Shown: piece by piece, positions 34,014 through 45,232 of the stretch
Position numbering within the stretch: the stretch's first letter is position 1
How the letters are laid out: each line of letters opens with the position of its first letter
Assembly: GCA_003290165.1 (NCBI GenBank)
Contig: QNQO01000457.1
Coordinates: forward strand, 372,001-436,000
Direction of reading: 5' to 3'
DNA length: 64,000 nucleotides
DNA from: Berberis thunbergii
Taxonomy: Eukaryota > Streptophyta > Magnoliopsida > Ranunculales > Berberidaceae
Made by a program: the position numbers and the translations under genes
Notes under the pieces: generated by a model
What the model was told of the DNA's origin: nothing
What the model saw: the letters and a program-made list of their open reading frames with translations, nothing else
Database searches by the model: none

Positions 34014-36500
34014 TTGAGTATGAAATGTTTCCTCGAGTGGCAAAAATCATTAATTAAATACATGACTGCTCAAAAAGTGCACGAATCCTCGCTTCCATTT
34101 AAGCTTTTTTTTTGCAAAGAAGAGTTTCTTTACTTCTGCAACTTTTCTGACAAGAGTTTTTTCTTTTGCTCTCTTGCTTATATTTTTGCAAGTGTAATTG
34201 AAAGCTCGTACCTTCTTCGATGGCGGATAAGAGTGGACTTAATTCTGACCTGGCGATGTCCTTCACTTGCTATGAGTTTTTTCAGGACAGGTTGGTTGAC
34301 GTACCTAGTCTTGCTAGTCACCGGGAACAATATCGAATTCTTGAAGACCCAGAACTTGTCCCATTGAGTTTTGGTCAATCCTAGCTGAGGCCTCCGAAGG
34401 GATTCATCGTCTTGCATAAGGGCGTGTTTCAATCAGGACTCTGGTTCCCAGTCATAGAAGATATCTAGAACTCTCTGGCGTATCTTCGTGTTCCTCCCAC
34501 TCAGATGGTCACGAACGGGTTTAGAACCTTGATCGCCATTTTTATTAGGGCGAAGGACGCTGACCTTCAAGTGACTCCGAAGATTATCCATCTATTGACT
34601 TCCCCTCGTTTGAATGCTCATGGGGCTTGCCAACTGAGCACGCTAGTTTGTTTGGGTTCATTGTCAGACGATTTCAAGTCCGGACAGAAATATTATTTTT
34701 TGCTTCTTCAGACTCTCCGTATTTTAAGCTAGAAGGTCGTCCACTCCTCAGAGGTTTCAAATTGGCTAACACTAAGCATAATGTTCATTTTTTTTCTTGT
34801 CCAATCACTATGGATATTGCACTGATTTGTTGCATATTTTTCTACTAAAAAATTTTCGATTCTAGTCCTCTCTAAGTAGGAGGAGTCGATAATGAAAAAG
34901 CTCAATGATCTGACTTTTCTTCCCATCGATGAGGTTATGCATCCGAGCAACATCGCACAGAATTGGCTATTCGAGAATTTTCATAAGTTCCCATTATGTT
35001 CAGAACGTCGACCAAGGAGGCCGATTGTTGTCTTTTGATGAAGAGAAAGTTGATATTGCTTAGACCGACAAGGAAGGCAAAGTTGGAGGCAGCCCTTTCA
35101 ACTATTGCTCGGCCCAAGAGGAAGCATGCTAATTCTAAGACCGCTCCTTTTATTCCATTGGTTCCACTAGAGAAAAATGTGACCTTTGCGGAGCCTAGGC
35201 GTGCTCAGTCCGCCGAGGAGGTGGCTCTGAAAAAGCAGGGTGTTCTGCCCGAATGTCTTGGCCCCATCATTGACTTAGAGAGGGGTCATTTAAATCTGGT
35301 GGGCATTGGTATCGCCAATCCGAGCGCTAGAGATACCAAAGCTTCTCAATCTATTTGATCCTTAGATATTGATCTCGCCACTGAAGTTGTTTAAGCTCAT
35401 CTTCCCTGTTCAATTGAAGTCAGCGTTCCAACGAGTGGTTCTCCTCAAGCTAATAAGGTTTTGGCTGAGAAACTGAAATCCTCGAAGGGGGCCCATGTCA
35501 CTGAGCTGATGTTCAAGGATGGAACGGGCATATTTTTTGTTCAAAGTGAGCTTCATCATGTTACCTGAATCAAACTTCATAGTTCGGGGTCAATTGCCAG
35601 AGGCTGACACCTGAAAGTGGACGCGCCAGTTATTTCTGAGCAAAAAATCCGCAAATGGTTTGAGTGGACGAACTCCCAGGATTCAATGTTCATAGAGGTT
35701 ACAATGGAGGAGCGCGTCGATAAGGGCTAAAGGAATTTGATGTTGGGGATGGCTCTTGTGAACCAAGTTGTCATGGATAGAATCGAAGTAGAGGCAACGC
35801 ATGATAGAGTGTATGTCATGGAGAGGAATTTTGCTAACTTGCAGAAGTCGTATTCTGACGCACTTTATCAAAACGAGTCCTTAAATAAGCAGCTGATAGA
35901 GTCTGGTGCTGAGGCGGACTTTGAGTCCCATTTGCAGGCTGTACGGGCTGATTTTGTAGCCAAGTTGGAAGCCTCAAGGGTTGAGCTGGGCTCTTCCAAG
36001 GCTAGCTTGGTGTCTACAAAAGTGGAGCTGAGGCGCACTCAGGAGGATTTGAGGCGTGCGCAAGAGGTGGCGGATAAGGCATAGGCTGATCTATGAGGTC
36101 AAGTTGCTGATAGGGAGCAACCTGAGTCTGAAATGAATGCCTTACACCAGAAGGTCGAATCCGTAGTTGCTGATGACTTTTGTTGTATTCACAAAGCAAA
36201 GGATCAAGCCGCTTCTACGTTGGATGAGCTAAACCCACTAAAATAACAACTAGTAGAAGAACAATCTCAGACAATTGCGCTAACAGACAGGCTGGAAAAG
36301 GTGGAAAAGAGTTTGGCAGAGTCTGACGCCCGTAACATAAGTTGCGTGAACGTCAGGTGACTCTGGATTTTGACAAAGTTGTGTAAGGTAGGCTCAAGTG
36401 CTAGTGTTGATTGAAGACGAACACCCACACCTTGACTTCGCTTACTACACAAAAGTTGTTATGCGAAAATCGATGAGGAATAGGCTTTCGATCCAGTGCC
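34014..36500 (+). pseudogene. Second copy of the gypsy antisense additional ORF (decayed)
   Basis: The better-preserved copy of the region at 23171-25760. Open pieces are 34996-35358 (basic, with RPTRKAKLEAALSTIARPKR) and 35737-36084, a coiled-coil section (LQKSYSDALYQNESLNKQLI, then LRRTQEDLRRAQEVADKA). It is antisense to the gag-pol orientation of its element. No catalytic motif was recognised. Confidence 0.6.
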
Positions 36501-36639
36501 CTCAACCGGCGATTCGAGATAGACTCCTGACGATGCTGACCAATCCCCTGTAATCCCTTTTAATGTAATTGGCCTTCCACCAACTGGAACCGATCCTCCC
36601 AACAGTTGTAATATTTAAGTTATGAATAAAGGAAAATTT

Positions 36640-37024
36640 GTTAAGTAGTATTTGATACTTGTACTTTCTAAAATTTAGCTTTTGAGTCTTTTCCGCATTG
36701 CCATGTTGTTGTGTTGGTCTTTAGACATGTTACTTTCATAGGAGATCCAAGAGTTATCATACTTCTAATTTCTTAGGCCATCTTAATTTGCTCGTGGAGG
36801 CCTAGGCTATTAGTTGGGCCAGAAGTTGTCGTCATCAGTCTTCAGAGCTGACTAAATTTTGGTCAAATTCAGCTACCATTGCCCATGCGAGGGCAATGAT
36901 CCCTAACAAGTCATCATGATCAGGCTCCATGAGCTCTGACTAGACTCCCACTTTCTAAGCCATTGTCATCCGCTTTTGGAAGCTTAGGAATTAGAGCGGA
37001 CCAAAAGTTATTATGAATTTTCTA
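36640..37024 (-). repeat. Gypsy 3' non-coding region with one ~180-bp unit
   Basis: It contains ATCAGTCTTCAGAGCTGACT and TCATGATCAGGCTCCATGAG, equivalent to one unit of the array at 26220-27045. The second gypsy copy ends here at about 37020, where unrelated gypsy pol sequence begins. Confidence 0.65.
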
Positions 37025-37372
37025 TAATAGCCAGTCTACCCAAGGAACCCCCTTAATTTGTGGACGGATTTAATGAAAAAAATTGGCCAATGAAGGTGGG
37101 GCTTTGCTGATGTAAAAGCTTAGAAAGATTTCTGGATTCTAGCAAACAAATAGTACTAGTATCAGTAATACCTTGTAAAGTGACTTTCTCACCATGTATT
37201 TTTATGATCATTTGTAACTTTTGTAGGTTTAGAGTGATGTCCCCAAACAACCTCAGCCAATCCCCCCAAGTACCATATCATACCCCCCTAATGTGAGTAA
37301 CCTAACACTCCTTCCAAACCACATAACTTGAATGATCCACTAAAGTTTTTGGACAAATTGTATTACTCACCA
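37025..37372 (-). pseudogene. Gypsy pol fragment left of CACTA element 2
   Basis: The minus strand reads WLRLFGDITLNLQKLQMIIK then IHGEKVTLQG, equivalent to the WL.TLG.I..NF..L.M.F region between protease and RT of gypsy elements. Stops occur upstream. It joins in frame to the sequence at 43624 when the CACTA element is removed. Confidence 0.75.
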
Positions 37373-37585
37373 CACTACACCAAAAGGCTTGATTATCTAA
37401 ACGGAGATGGCCACGACTCAAAACCATTAGTTTATTTGCCACGGCCCAAAACCATGGTTAGAGCCTAAAACCATCACTACACCAAAAGGCTTGATTAGCT
37501 ACACGGATATGGCCACGGCTCAAAACCGTTAGTTTATTTGCCACGGCTCAAAACCGTGGCTAGAGCCAAAAACCGTGGTTACACT
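37373..37585 (+). repeat. Left terminus of CACTA element 2, tandemly duplicated
   Basis: A ~102-bp terminal unit starting CACTACACCAAAAGGCTTGA occurs twice, at 37373-37474 and again from 37475. The outer copy has CA where the inner has CG at several sites (GCCACGACTC against GCCACGGCTC, AAACCATTAG against AAACCGTTAG), as expected from methylated-cytosine decay. Only the outer copy gives a matching target triplet. Confidence 0.88.
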
Positions 37586-37679
37586 ACAACACAAATGAAA
37601 AACGCTGTAAAAAAACTTGGGCGGGCTTTTTGGCGCTTGTTTTTTTCCTCTCTCGTTTTACTTGGCACTCGACATAGAG

Positions 37680-37880
37680 CTCGATGAAACTCCTTCACCC
37701 TCCCCTCAATCTCATCATCTCCCTTACTGCTTCCTCATCTCGCCATCTCCCTCCCTACTCTCTCCATATATCCATCTCTCTCACTGCTCCCTCCATCTCG
37801 CCATCTCCCTCACTGCTCCCTCCATCTCTCCATCGCCCTTACTGCTCCCCCCATATCTTCATCTCCCTCATTGCTCCATG
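37680..37880 (+). repeat. Pyrimidine-rich minisatellite near the 5' end of CACTA element 2
   Basis: Units of about 30 bp repeat variants of CATCTCCCTCACTGCTCC and CCATCTCGCCATCTCCCTC. The encoded serine/proline/leucine-rich frames are low complexity and not considered genes. The position matches the minisatellite at 12595-12875 of element 1. Confidence 0.8.
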
Positions 37881-38461
37881 AGACACCATGGCTGGAAACT
37901 CCCTCTTCACCCATTACATGTACTTTTTCTTGACATAAAATCCTATCTTTCAATGCCCATGAGACCAAACTTATCAAAATTTCATTATTTGGAGAGAAAA
38001 TTTTAAAACCCCATTGCTTGAAACTGCATTTTTAGGTCTAATTCCACATGCCCATTTGTTAATTCTCTTTTATTTGCAGTATGAATTTGTGTTTTTGAAT
38101 ACCAACTTTTTAATTTTTTTAGGTTTAGATGTATAATTCGTCATTTTTTTCATAGACTTCTTTAGCCCCAAATGTCATATTTGGCATCTACAACTATAAA
38201 ACCCTAATTTCTTTTAAGGTTACTTGAAAATAGATTGTAGGCTAACAAAACATCAAGACCCACTTCACAAAATCTGGTCTTGAAGCTTGTTTTTTTTAAT
38301 TGAACCCAACAAATTTTGAACTTTTCATCTGTTGGTTTGCCACTAGGCCTTATACTGTAAATCCAATTGTTGATAACTTAATTTTTGAATCCTTGATGTC
38401 TTGAAATTTAGCTCATCTGTTGGTTCACTCTTCAGGCACTTTCAATGATTTTTTTATTTAT

Positions 38462-38921
38462 AAGGTGCACTGCAATTGATCCAACAAATAAAACCAGCTT
38501 TAGGAAGAGAACAAAAACCAAATCCAACATGTTTACAAACCTGAATTATTGGTCTATATTCAGTCAGATAGTACTGAGGTTCTTCAGGAGGATGGAAAGG
38601 AAGATCCTCAGGTGTTTTATAAGGAAGAAGTACATGGATCCATGGAAAACAAATGTTCAAGTCGAACCGTTACTACCACTCCTACTTGCCTTTAAGGACG
38701 ATGTTGTTTTGCCAGATTTGAGAGATGACGATATCACATTTTGCTCACTCTATGACCTTGAGGTTGGTAGTGCATACAACCTTCATATTGAAACTTATAT
38801 GGAACTTTATTGTGTTTAGGTGAACAATATTAGTTTATTCAAGTAGAATTAGAAGGTGTTTGAGTTGAATCCTCAAATCTTTTTCAGGTAAAGAAGCGCA
38901 GCAAGCATTGTAGGACTTGCA
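38462..38921 (+). pseudogene. DHHC protein S-acyltransferase fragment (before the DHHC motif)
   Basis: An exon from ~38462 to 38763 reads RCTAIDPTNKTSFRKRTKTK ... FFRRMERKILRCFIRKKY ... DPWKTNVQVEPLLPL then DDDITFCSLYDLEV. The next exon begins at ~38889 with VKKRSKHCRTC, the start of the cysteine-rich domain of plant palmitoyltransferases. Sequence identity is lost after CRTC, inside the exon, so the catalytic DHHC motif was never captured or was lost at a junction. The enzyme family attaches palmitate to membrane proteins. This copy cannot. Confidence 0.8.
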
Positions 38922-39683
38922 TTTGCATGGAGTCTCGTTGAAGCACAAGCTGCACAACAGTGAGTTTGGTCACACATACATCTTTATTTGTGATGGTGTA
39001 GAGTATTTTAGAACTTGCATGAGTTTGGTATTTTGTCCACACCAATTGGAACCCTTCACTCTGCCAAAATTGATGCAATTTCAGATTTGGTTTGGTAATA
39101 ACAACAATAACCAATGGTTCAATCATGATAAAACCATTCATCCAAAACATCAAATACCTCCATTTTGAAAATACCGTATCCAGATAATCAGCTCCAAGAG
39201 CAGAAAACTTCTATTTACTAGTGACTACAAAATCAGCCGGTAAAGCCAACTGTTTCCTTATCAACAGTCTCTGGTTTGGCCTGCGAAAATATGTCAAGCG
39301 TCAGTAACTCTAAGTTGATATAGTAAACACAAATATGTCCTATATTGCATATTTTCAAAATGGGGACTTGGACACTGTTTCTGAAACAGGGAATGAAACA
39401 ACAACAATATTCGCGTATGGATTCATATTCCATCCCCAACAGTCTACTTATAATTGTAGAACCATTCTAAACCGTCTATATTTTACAACTTATGGAACAA
39501 TCATTATAAAATACAAACTCAACCAAACTCAGGCCCTCATCTTAAGCTTCAGCCTCTATTATGTAGTCCATAAATTGCATAAAAAAAAACCCGGTAGAGG
39601 TACAACGTGGAGTGAAAGTAAAACAGGGGTATTTGTTGATTTATGCTTCTGAAGTCCACTCTACTAAATTGTTCTTTTTGCAG
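38922..39683 (+). other. Unassigned captured or filler sequence
   Basis: Between the palmitoyltransferase and peroxidase pieces, one open stretch reads GHTYIFICDGVEYFRTCMSL (~38975-39030). I do not recognise it. The rest is intron-like and AT-rich. Confidence 0.35.
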
Positions 39684-40722
39684 GTGGCATGAATGGTTCC
39701 ATAGTTTATGAACTTGACAGACCGAAAAATGCGAGACTTGGAAAATCTCTGAAGGCATGCTCTATCTCTCTCAATACATTCTTTATTATGTTCTATGCTC
39801 ATCTACATGTAACACTTCGACATTCTTGACTCACTTAAACCATTGACATAGCAATAGGTATTGATTTTACTATAATCTGAATTGAATTTTAACTTGGGTT
39901 CTTACCACTCTACTCAACAAATGCATTGTTGTTCAGATTCTAGAAAAAGCAAAAGGAGAAATTGATGAAACAAAACCAGGTCGTTAGTATATAAACCTAT
40001 ATTTTACAAGAATTATAAAGTTAGTTAATATTTTTATTCTGGACTAACATGTTAGCCGGGTTCCCTTTACTAGTTTCTTGGGCAGACATATTTGTCGTGG
40101 CTGGACCTGAAACAGTTTAAATATGTGGAGGTCCAGAGATTCCAGTCCAATTAGGCAGAATAGACTCAATGTAAGAATCAAGTTTCATTGTCTCACACAC
40201 AAAGTTATGGTTATGAAAAGCATTTTTTGTTACCTTATACATAATGCCTGCTATGTTGTTCGTAACTGTTATGCTTTGACATAGTTCTCAGTCTGGAGAA
40301 TGATCATTATCGTTCACTACATGCTATGCAATTTCTTGTCTGTTCGGTTTTATTTTTTTATTTTATTCGGATCACAAAGTTATTGGATGATTTTGGAATT
40401 GGAACCTTTGAAAAATAAGTGAAAAGTTTTGGATCTAAGCATGGAGTGTTCAATCTAGTAAAGTGTTGGAGTGGCCAAAGCATGGAATATTTTGAATACA
40501 AAATGTCCTTGGTACATGGGTTTTGATCAAATTGAAAGTTAGCCCATATAGTTCTTTCGTTTGTTCTTTGAAAATTGCGAACTGCTAACGATTCATGTTT
40601 GTAGTTCATTGACTAGTAACAATAGAGTTTTCTTGTAGGAAGCCTGATCCAAAAGGTAGGCTTCCTAAAGAATCTTTGGACGCTTCTGGCCTCAAACAAA
40701 ACTTTCTAAGAAAAGGCTTCTC
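39684..40722 (+). pseudogene. Ascorbate peroxidase (APX6/TL29-like) fragment, four exons
   Basis: Exons are 39684-39754 (GGMNGSIVYELDRPKNARLG), 39937-39979 (ILEKAKGEIDETKP), 40074-40169 (VSWADIFVVAGPETV, stop, ICGGPEIPVQLGRIDS) and 40639-40722 (KPDPKGRLPKESLDASGLKQ then NFLRKGFS). The joins are in frame, and the order is that of class I haem peroxidases of the APX6/TL29 type. A TAA replaces a serine-type codon in the third exon. The donor after the first exon is GC instead of GT. The haem-ligand exon with SGAHT is missing. It is a non-functional captured fragment with introns. Confidence 0.82.
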
Positions 40723-40762
40723 GTGAGTTTATTCCTTTAACAACCTTTACTTTCATATTTTT

Positions 40763-40892
40763 TGTAAACTTGGGTACCAGCTCAGCTGGTATTCTTGTGG
40801 CGGATGGTATTATAATTCTAGGGTTCGAACACTGCCAAAGGCATTTAATGGTGTGGTATCCAATAAAAACCTATCCGCCCTAACAAAAAAAA
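40763..40892 (+). mobile_element. SINE (tRNA-derived) inside CACTA element 2
   Basis: An A-box-like CCAGCTCAGCTGGT (~40777) and a B-box-like GGGTTCGAAC (~40823) are spaced as in tRNA-derived SINEs, and the sequence ends in an A-rich tail at ~40884-40892. Imperfect flanking repeats ACCTTTACTTTCATATTT (40743-40760) and ACCTTCTATTTTCATATTT (from 40893) look like target duplications. Confidence 0.7.
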
Positions 40893-41233
40893 ACCTTCTA
40901 TTTTCATATTTATAAATTAAAATCATTTTCATATATGATTTTTTTTATCCTTAAATTCACGGTATATAAAACAAATGCTACAAATATTTTTAGTTTATTT
41001 CTTTCATATTTTTTGTAAAATACAGTAAACGTAGAATGGAATTTGTGTTGCTTTACCCTACGCCATTGAAAGACTGTTATGGTAGTAATTCTTAACATAC
41101 CTTGAAAGCAAAGAAAATAAATAAATAGATAACTTCTTTTGTTCACTGAAGCACAAAAAGGAAGACATATTTGTATTTTCAATACTGATATCTGAAATAA
41201 TTTGTTATGTTTTAATACTTTTTTATATTCGAT

Positions 41234-42688
41234 CAAGATCTATTACTACAAAGGTCTCAAACTCCACAACTAAGATTGTTGATACGATAGAGGTTCAGAA
41301 TGAGAAACTGAAACATATTACTACAAAGGCATCAGGTTCTCCAGTTATGGGCATGGTTGGGACTGAGGTTGAGAAGCCGAGACACACCACCTGCAAGGCA
41401 TCAGGCTTTCCAGTGCTTCATGTTCCAGATATGGGCATGGTTGAGCTTTCTGAGAAGACGAAGAAAGAAGTGGATGCACAAATGTCTAAAGATCTTCATG
41501 GAGGAAGTCCTCTGAAGCCATTGGTAGCAGATGATATAGTTGATGAATTGCATGATGCTCATCCTGTTGTTGATTCACCAACTGTGGAGAGCACTGGGAA
41601 GGAAGAAAATGGTCATGTAACCAATGAGGAGTTGTTCTCAAAGGAAGTTAAAACTAGCAATGAGAAGGCCAGCAAGAGAAGATCTTCATTTCCAGCAAAT
41701 CAGGAATATCTGGAAAATAGGTCACATAACAGTCCAAAGTACGTTGCCAAGCTATATGGCAGCAACAGAGTCTGCATAGGTAAAGCTCGAGCACAAGGCA
41801 TTGCAAAATCCAGCTTAGATGGAGCCGAGCAAAATGGTTCAGTCCGTAGGCATTCTCTGCCTTCTTGCAAAAATGGAAAATTGAGCTCGCCGTCACCAAG
41901 GACCCAGAGATTGGTTCAATCAAGTGGCAAAGGTGGAATAAAAAATGACGTGTCTTTATTGTCTTCTAGAGATGGGAATGGTAAGAAGTCTCAAAACAAT
42001 GTCCTCTTTCCTTTTTGTTTGAAAAGCAAGCATGGTTGTAAGGACCCCTTAACCTTTATATTAAAGAAAAAAAATAAGATGTCTCAAATACAATCTCTCA
42101 AAAAAGAAAAGATTCTTAGCAAAAACAATCACACAGAAAAATTAGGACTATTCTAATCTCCTTGTTGGAAATATATCATATATTATGTCTTGAAAACACT
42201 TACTGGTTTACTGATTCAGTGTGACTATACATGTGGCCATATCGTTGCTTTCTTTGTATATGAATAATTTTTCTTTACACTCATCTCACTTGCAATATTT
42301 TATAAGTCAATTGATAAAGTATTCTTTAATTGTTGGATGAATATCCTCACATGTATTTTTGTTTCTTATTAACATCAAGAGTCGCGAGATTTCACAATAA
42401 AGCAAAACAGGCCATTTGAGATATTTGGTACAGGTTTTTTTTTTTTTTTTTAATTTTTTTTTCACCCATGAAGCAAATGATCTAATATGAACCAGTGTCT
42501 TCTCATGCTTCTTAAAGAAACTTTCACTTAAAAGCCTTGTTGACTTTGACTTTACTAGCAGTATTAGTTTGGCATCACTTGGAAGTAGTTTTTAATAGCG
42601 ATGAAAGTATCTTGTAATTTATGAATGTTTAACATTAGGTTGTTGATTATTTTCAGAGAAGGTTGTGCAAGTAGATTGGAAGAGGTGA
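41234..42688 (+). CDS. IQD (IQ67-domain) protein, captured C-terminal fragment with native stop
   Basis: The main exon runs from before 41234 to 41980 and joins through GT-AG to 42657-42688, finishing EKVVQVDWKR and TGA. Recognisable blocks are ENRSHNSPKYVAKLYGSNR, KARAQG, VRRHSLPSCKNGKLSSPSPR and LLSSRDGN, the C-terminal text of the plant IQD28/31/32 group. IQD proteins bind calmodulin through an N-terminal IQ67 region that is absent here. The joined frame is open to its own stop. It is the captured gene closest to the element's 3' end. The gene start is not present, so the product, if any, would be chimeric. Confidence 0.68.
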
Positions 42689-43212
42689 ACTCTTTTTGCA
42701 AAGAGTCGTCTTGAAGGCAAACCTTTATGTGTTTATGCAGTCTTGTCCTTGTATTTTTGTGTAAAATTTTGTTGTAAAACTTGAGATCTGGATAAATAAC
42801 AGATGTGTGGTGTGCTTGGAGCTTCTTGTATTTTGGGTGTCATGAGTAAATGTATAGAACTAAGGTTTTACTTTTTCGTTGTTGTTTGATTCTTCAAGTT
42901 CATACAATACCATGTCTTATATTTTCTTCATTTCCTTATTTTTGCCTATTCTAATATTGAGTGTACTAGTTCATGACTTAAGATTTTTACAATCTAGGAA
43001 TAAAGTATTCATTTGCAAAGATTGTTGTGGTTGGTTCCTTATAGTAATCTGAGTTGACTGTTTTAAGGATTTGATTTTATATGGATGCTTTGTTATGATA
43101 TACTCTATAACTTGAAGAAAATATTTATCTTAGTAAGGACTGATTTTACAGGTGCAGGGATGTGATTTTGTTGCAACAACAAAAAATATGTATTTTTTAT
43201 TATTATATTAAT
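42689..43212. other. Captured 3' flank, no coding
   Basis: AT-rich sequence follows the IQD stop and probably includes its 3' UTR. No gene or RNA is seen before the subterminal repeats begin. Confidence 0.5.
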
Positions 43213-43623
43213 TTGCAACGGTTTCAAACCCTCGCTACAAACCAGATTTCTTTTTTTTTTTAATTTTGTTTTAACTGGCCACGGCTTAAAACCATGGTAC
43301 TTCATGCTTGCCACAGCTTAAACCATGGCCATCATGCTTGCAACGGCTATGAGACCAAAGCAATTAAAAATAAGTGATATATGTTGCCACGGTTATGGAA
43401 CGTGGAGCATCTAGCCATGTCGGGTAGCCATGGCTAAACCGTAGCTAAATGCAGAAAATCATCAAGCATCATCGAACATAAAATCGTTGCTAATATGTGT
43501 TGCCACGGTTTATAGCCGTCAATGGTGATTTGGCGACGCCTCAAATGGCCAAGCCTCTAAGCCGTGACAATAGGTTACCCCCATGATCCCAAACCGTTGC
43601 TGATGGGTATTTTTGGTGTAGTG
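43213..43623 (+). repeat. Right subterminal repeats and terminus of CACTA element 2
   Basis: Units such as GCAACGGTTTCAAACC, GCCACGGCTTAAAACCATGG and GCCACGGTTTATAGCCGTC recur to the end GGTGTAGTG. Several CG sites have decayed to TG or CA. Confidence 0.88.
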
Positions 43624-44990
43624 CCAGTTGTTGCCCATTGGCCACTTTAACTAGCATTTGGGGAGTAATGACAATTGGCCAATTAGTTTCATTAATAACT
43701 CTTGGATCAATAAACTAGTGGGTGCTTCCTGTGTCAATCAAAATGGAGATGACCTTCTTCCCGAGGAGTCCCTTGATGAATAAAGTGTTGTTTAATAGGC
43801 TACCATGAATGGCATTCAGAGATATTTCCATATCTATTTGCACCTATTGCACTAGGTTCTCAGATTCAGTTGAGTTCACTTCTTCTTCCTCAAAACCTTC
43901 TCCTTCTGGAATCAGTAGGAATAAGTGTTGTTGCTTACAAAGATGACCAACCCTATTGGCTCATCACAATTGTAGCATAGGCCTTTTTATCTTCTACTCC
44001 TCATTTGAGTTGGTTAAGCCATTTGATGGGTGGTAAATGGGAGGGGAACTTGATTATTGAAGAATTTGAAAAACTAGGTTTGTTAGAACTACTAGTAGAA
44101 CTCACAGTCTGCTAATGTTGGAAAGAAGATGGACCATTGTGGTTGGTTCTATTGTTGGTGTTAGGTGTTTGGTTATAATTGTAAGATCTGTTGCTCCAAG
44201 TGGTGGTAGTGTACTATTTCTATTTTGGCTGGGTTTGAATGGTAGCCTCTTGCATTCTTGCTAAAGAGAATGCTTGGTTGATGGTGGAAAGCTTAAGCAG
44301 TTGAACAATGACTTTGATTTTAGGTTTAAGGCCACTGAAGAAACTCAACACAAAGTAAGTGTCCTCCAAATGAGGGTTGTGTGACAACATAACAAATTTG
44401 AGTTCTTCGAATCGATCGTAGTAATCATTTACAGAAGTTTCTTGATGCAATTTATTGAATGAATCGACATAATTGTTCAGCACAACCTCTTCAAACCTAT
44501 CGCAAACATTTTGACAAAACACATTCCATTGGATCAATTCCTTGCCTACCTGGTAGTCCAAAAACCAAGTGTTTACTCTTCCAATCAAATGAATCGAAGC
44601 CATGTTCACCTTATTTTCTTCTCTCACTTGGTAAAAAGAAAAATGCTTCTCACTCTTCTTAATCCAAGATCTGGGATGAACTCCATCTAATTGAGGAAAT
44701 TCTAATCTAGCAATTCGAGAGTTATTACCTGAGTTCTCCCAATGATTTTGGGGAACATACCTACTTGCATGGTAAGAAACTCCAGAAGATTGTGCACCAA
44801 GTAATTGATAGGCAGAGAAGACTCCAAGATTTCCTTAGTTGAGCTAAAGAAGTTGTACCATCTAATCGAATCTGGCTTCCATTTTCTTTTCTTGGATCTC
44901 TTGTATATGTGACAACTTCTTCATTTGATCTTTCAATGATTCGATTTGCGATGTTTCAGATTGATTCTTCCATGTTTCTTGCATGAATTA
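43624..44990 (-). pseudogene. Gypsy gag and protease right of CACTA element 2
   Basis: Gag begins near 44985 with MQETWKNQSETSQIESLKDQ. It contains RVNTWFLDYQVGKELIQWNV, then FCQNVCDRFE and SVNDYYDRFEELKFVMLSHN (44627-44220, open), the gypsy retrotransposon gag pattern. The protease near 43750 reads VISILIDTGSTH followed by a stop. Several stops between make it dead. Confidence 0.82.
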
Positions 44991-45057
44991 TTCTAATTCT
45001 TTTCATCTAGTTTCCATCTTGTTTGTGGTTTGTGTTTGATTTCAGGGGGATTCAACC

Positions 45058-45070
45058 AGCTCTGATACCA
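45058..45070 (-). other. Primer binding site, initiator tRNA-Met type
   Basis: The minus strand reads TGGTATCAGAGCT immediately inside the LTR that begins at 45073 on the plus strand (TGTCACAATGGCG). This is the usual primer site of this gypsy group. Confidence 0.8.
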
Positions 45071-45232
45071 AATGTCACAATGGCGACGAATCGGCAAGAC
45101 AAGTAACAAGAAAATTGATAGAATTGGATAACTATGTGAGTCATTACAATCTCTCATGTTGTTTTTGAACAAGAGCCTTAGGGCATACAACTTTAGATCC
45201 CCTTTTTTGTTCTTCCTTCCCACTATTTAACT

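Larger units (their letters stand above)
37373..43623 (+). mobile_element. CACTA element 2, complete, gene-capturing (6251 bp)
   Basis: The left end is CACTACACCAAAAGGCTT and the right end, reversed, is CACTACACCAAAAATACCC. Identical triplets CCA flank both ends (37370-37372 and 43624-43626), the 3-bp target duplication of CACTA transposons. Palindromic ACGGTT/AACCGT subterminal repeats lie inside both ends. The interior has a pyrimidine-rich minisatellite and plus-strand fragments of a DHHC palmitoyltransferase, an ascorbate peroxidase and an IQD protein. No transposase is present, so it must have moved with help from another element. Confidence 0.92.

Noticed and set aside
34178..34953. Minus-strand genes opposite the second extra ORF
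   Set aside because: Short frames with no family resemblance. The homologous copy at 23171-25760 supports coding on the plus strand instead.
37617..38006. Serine/proline-rich protein gene
   Set aside because: It is the translation of a pyrimidine-rich minisatellite.
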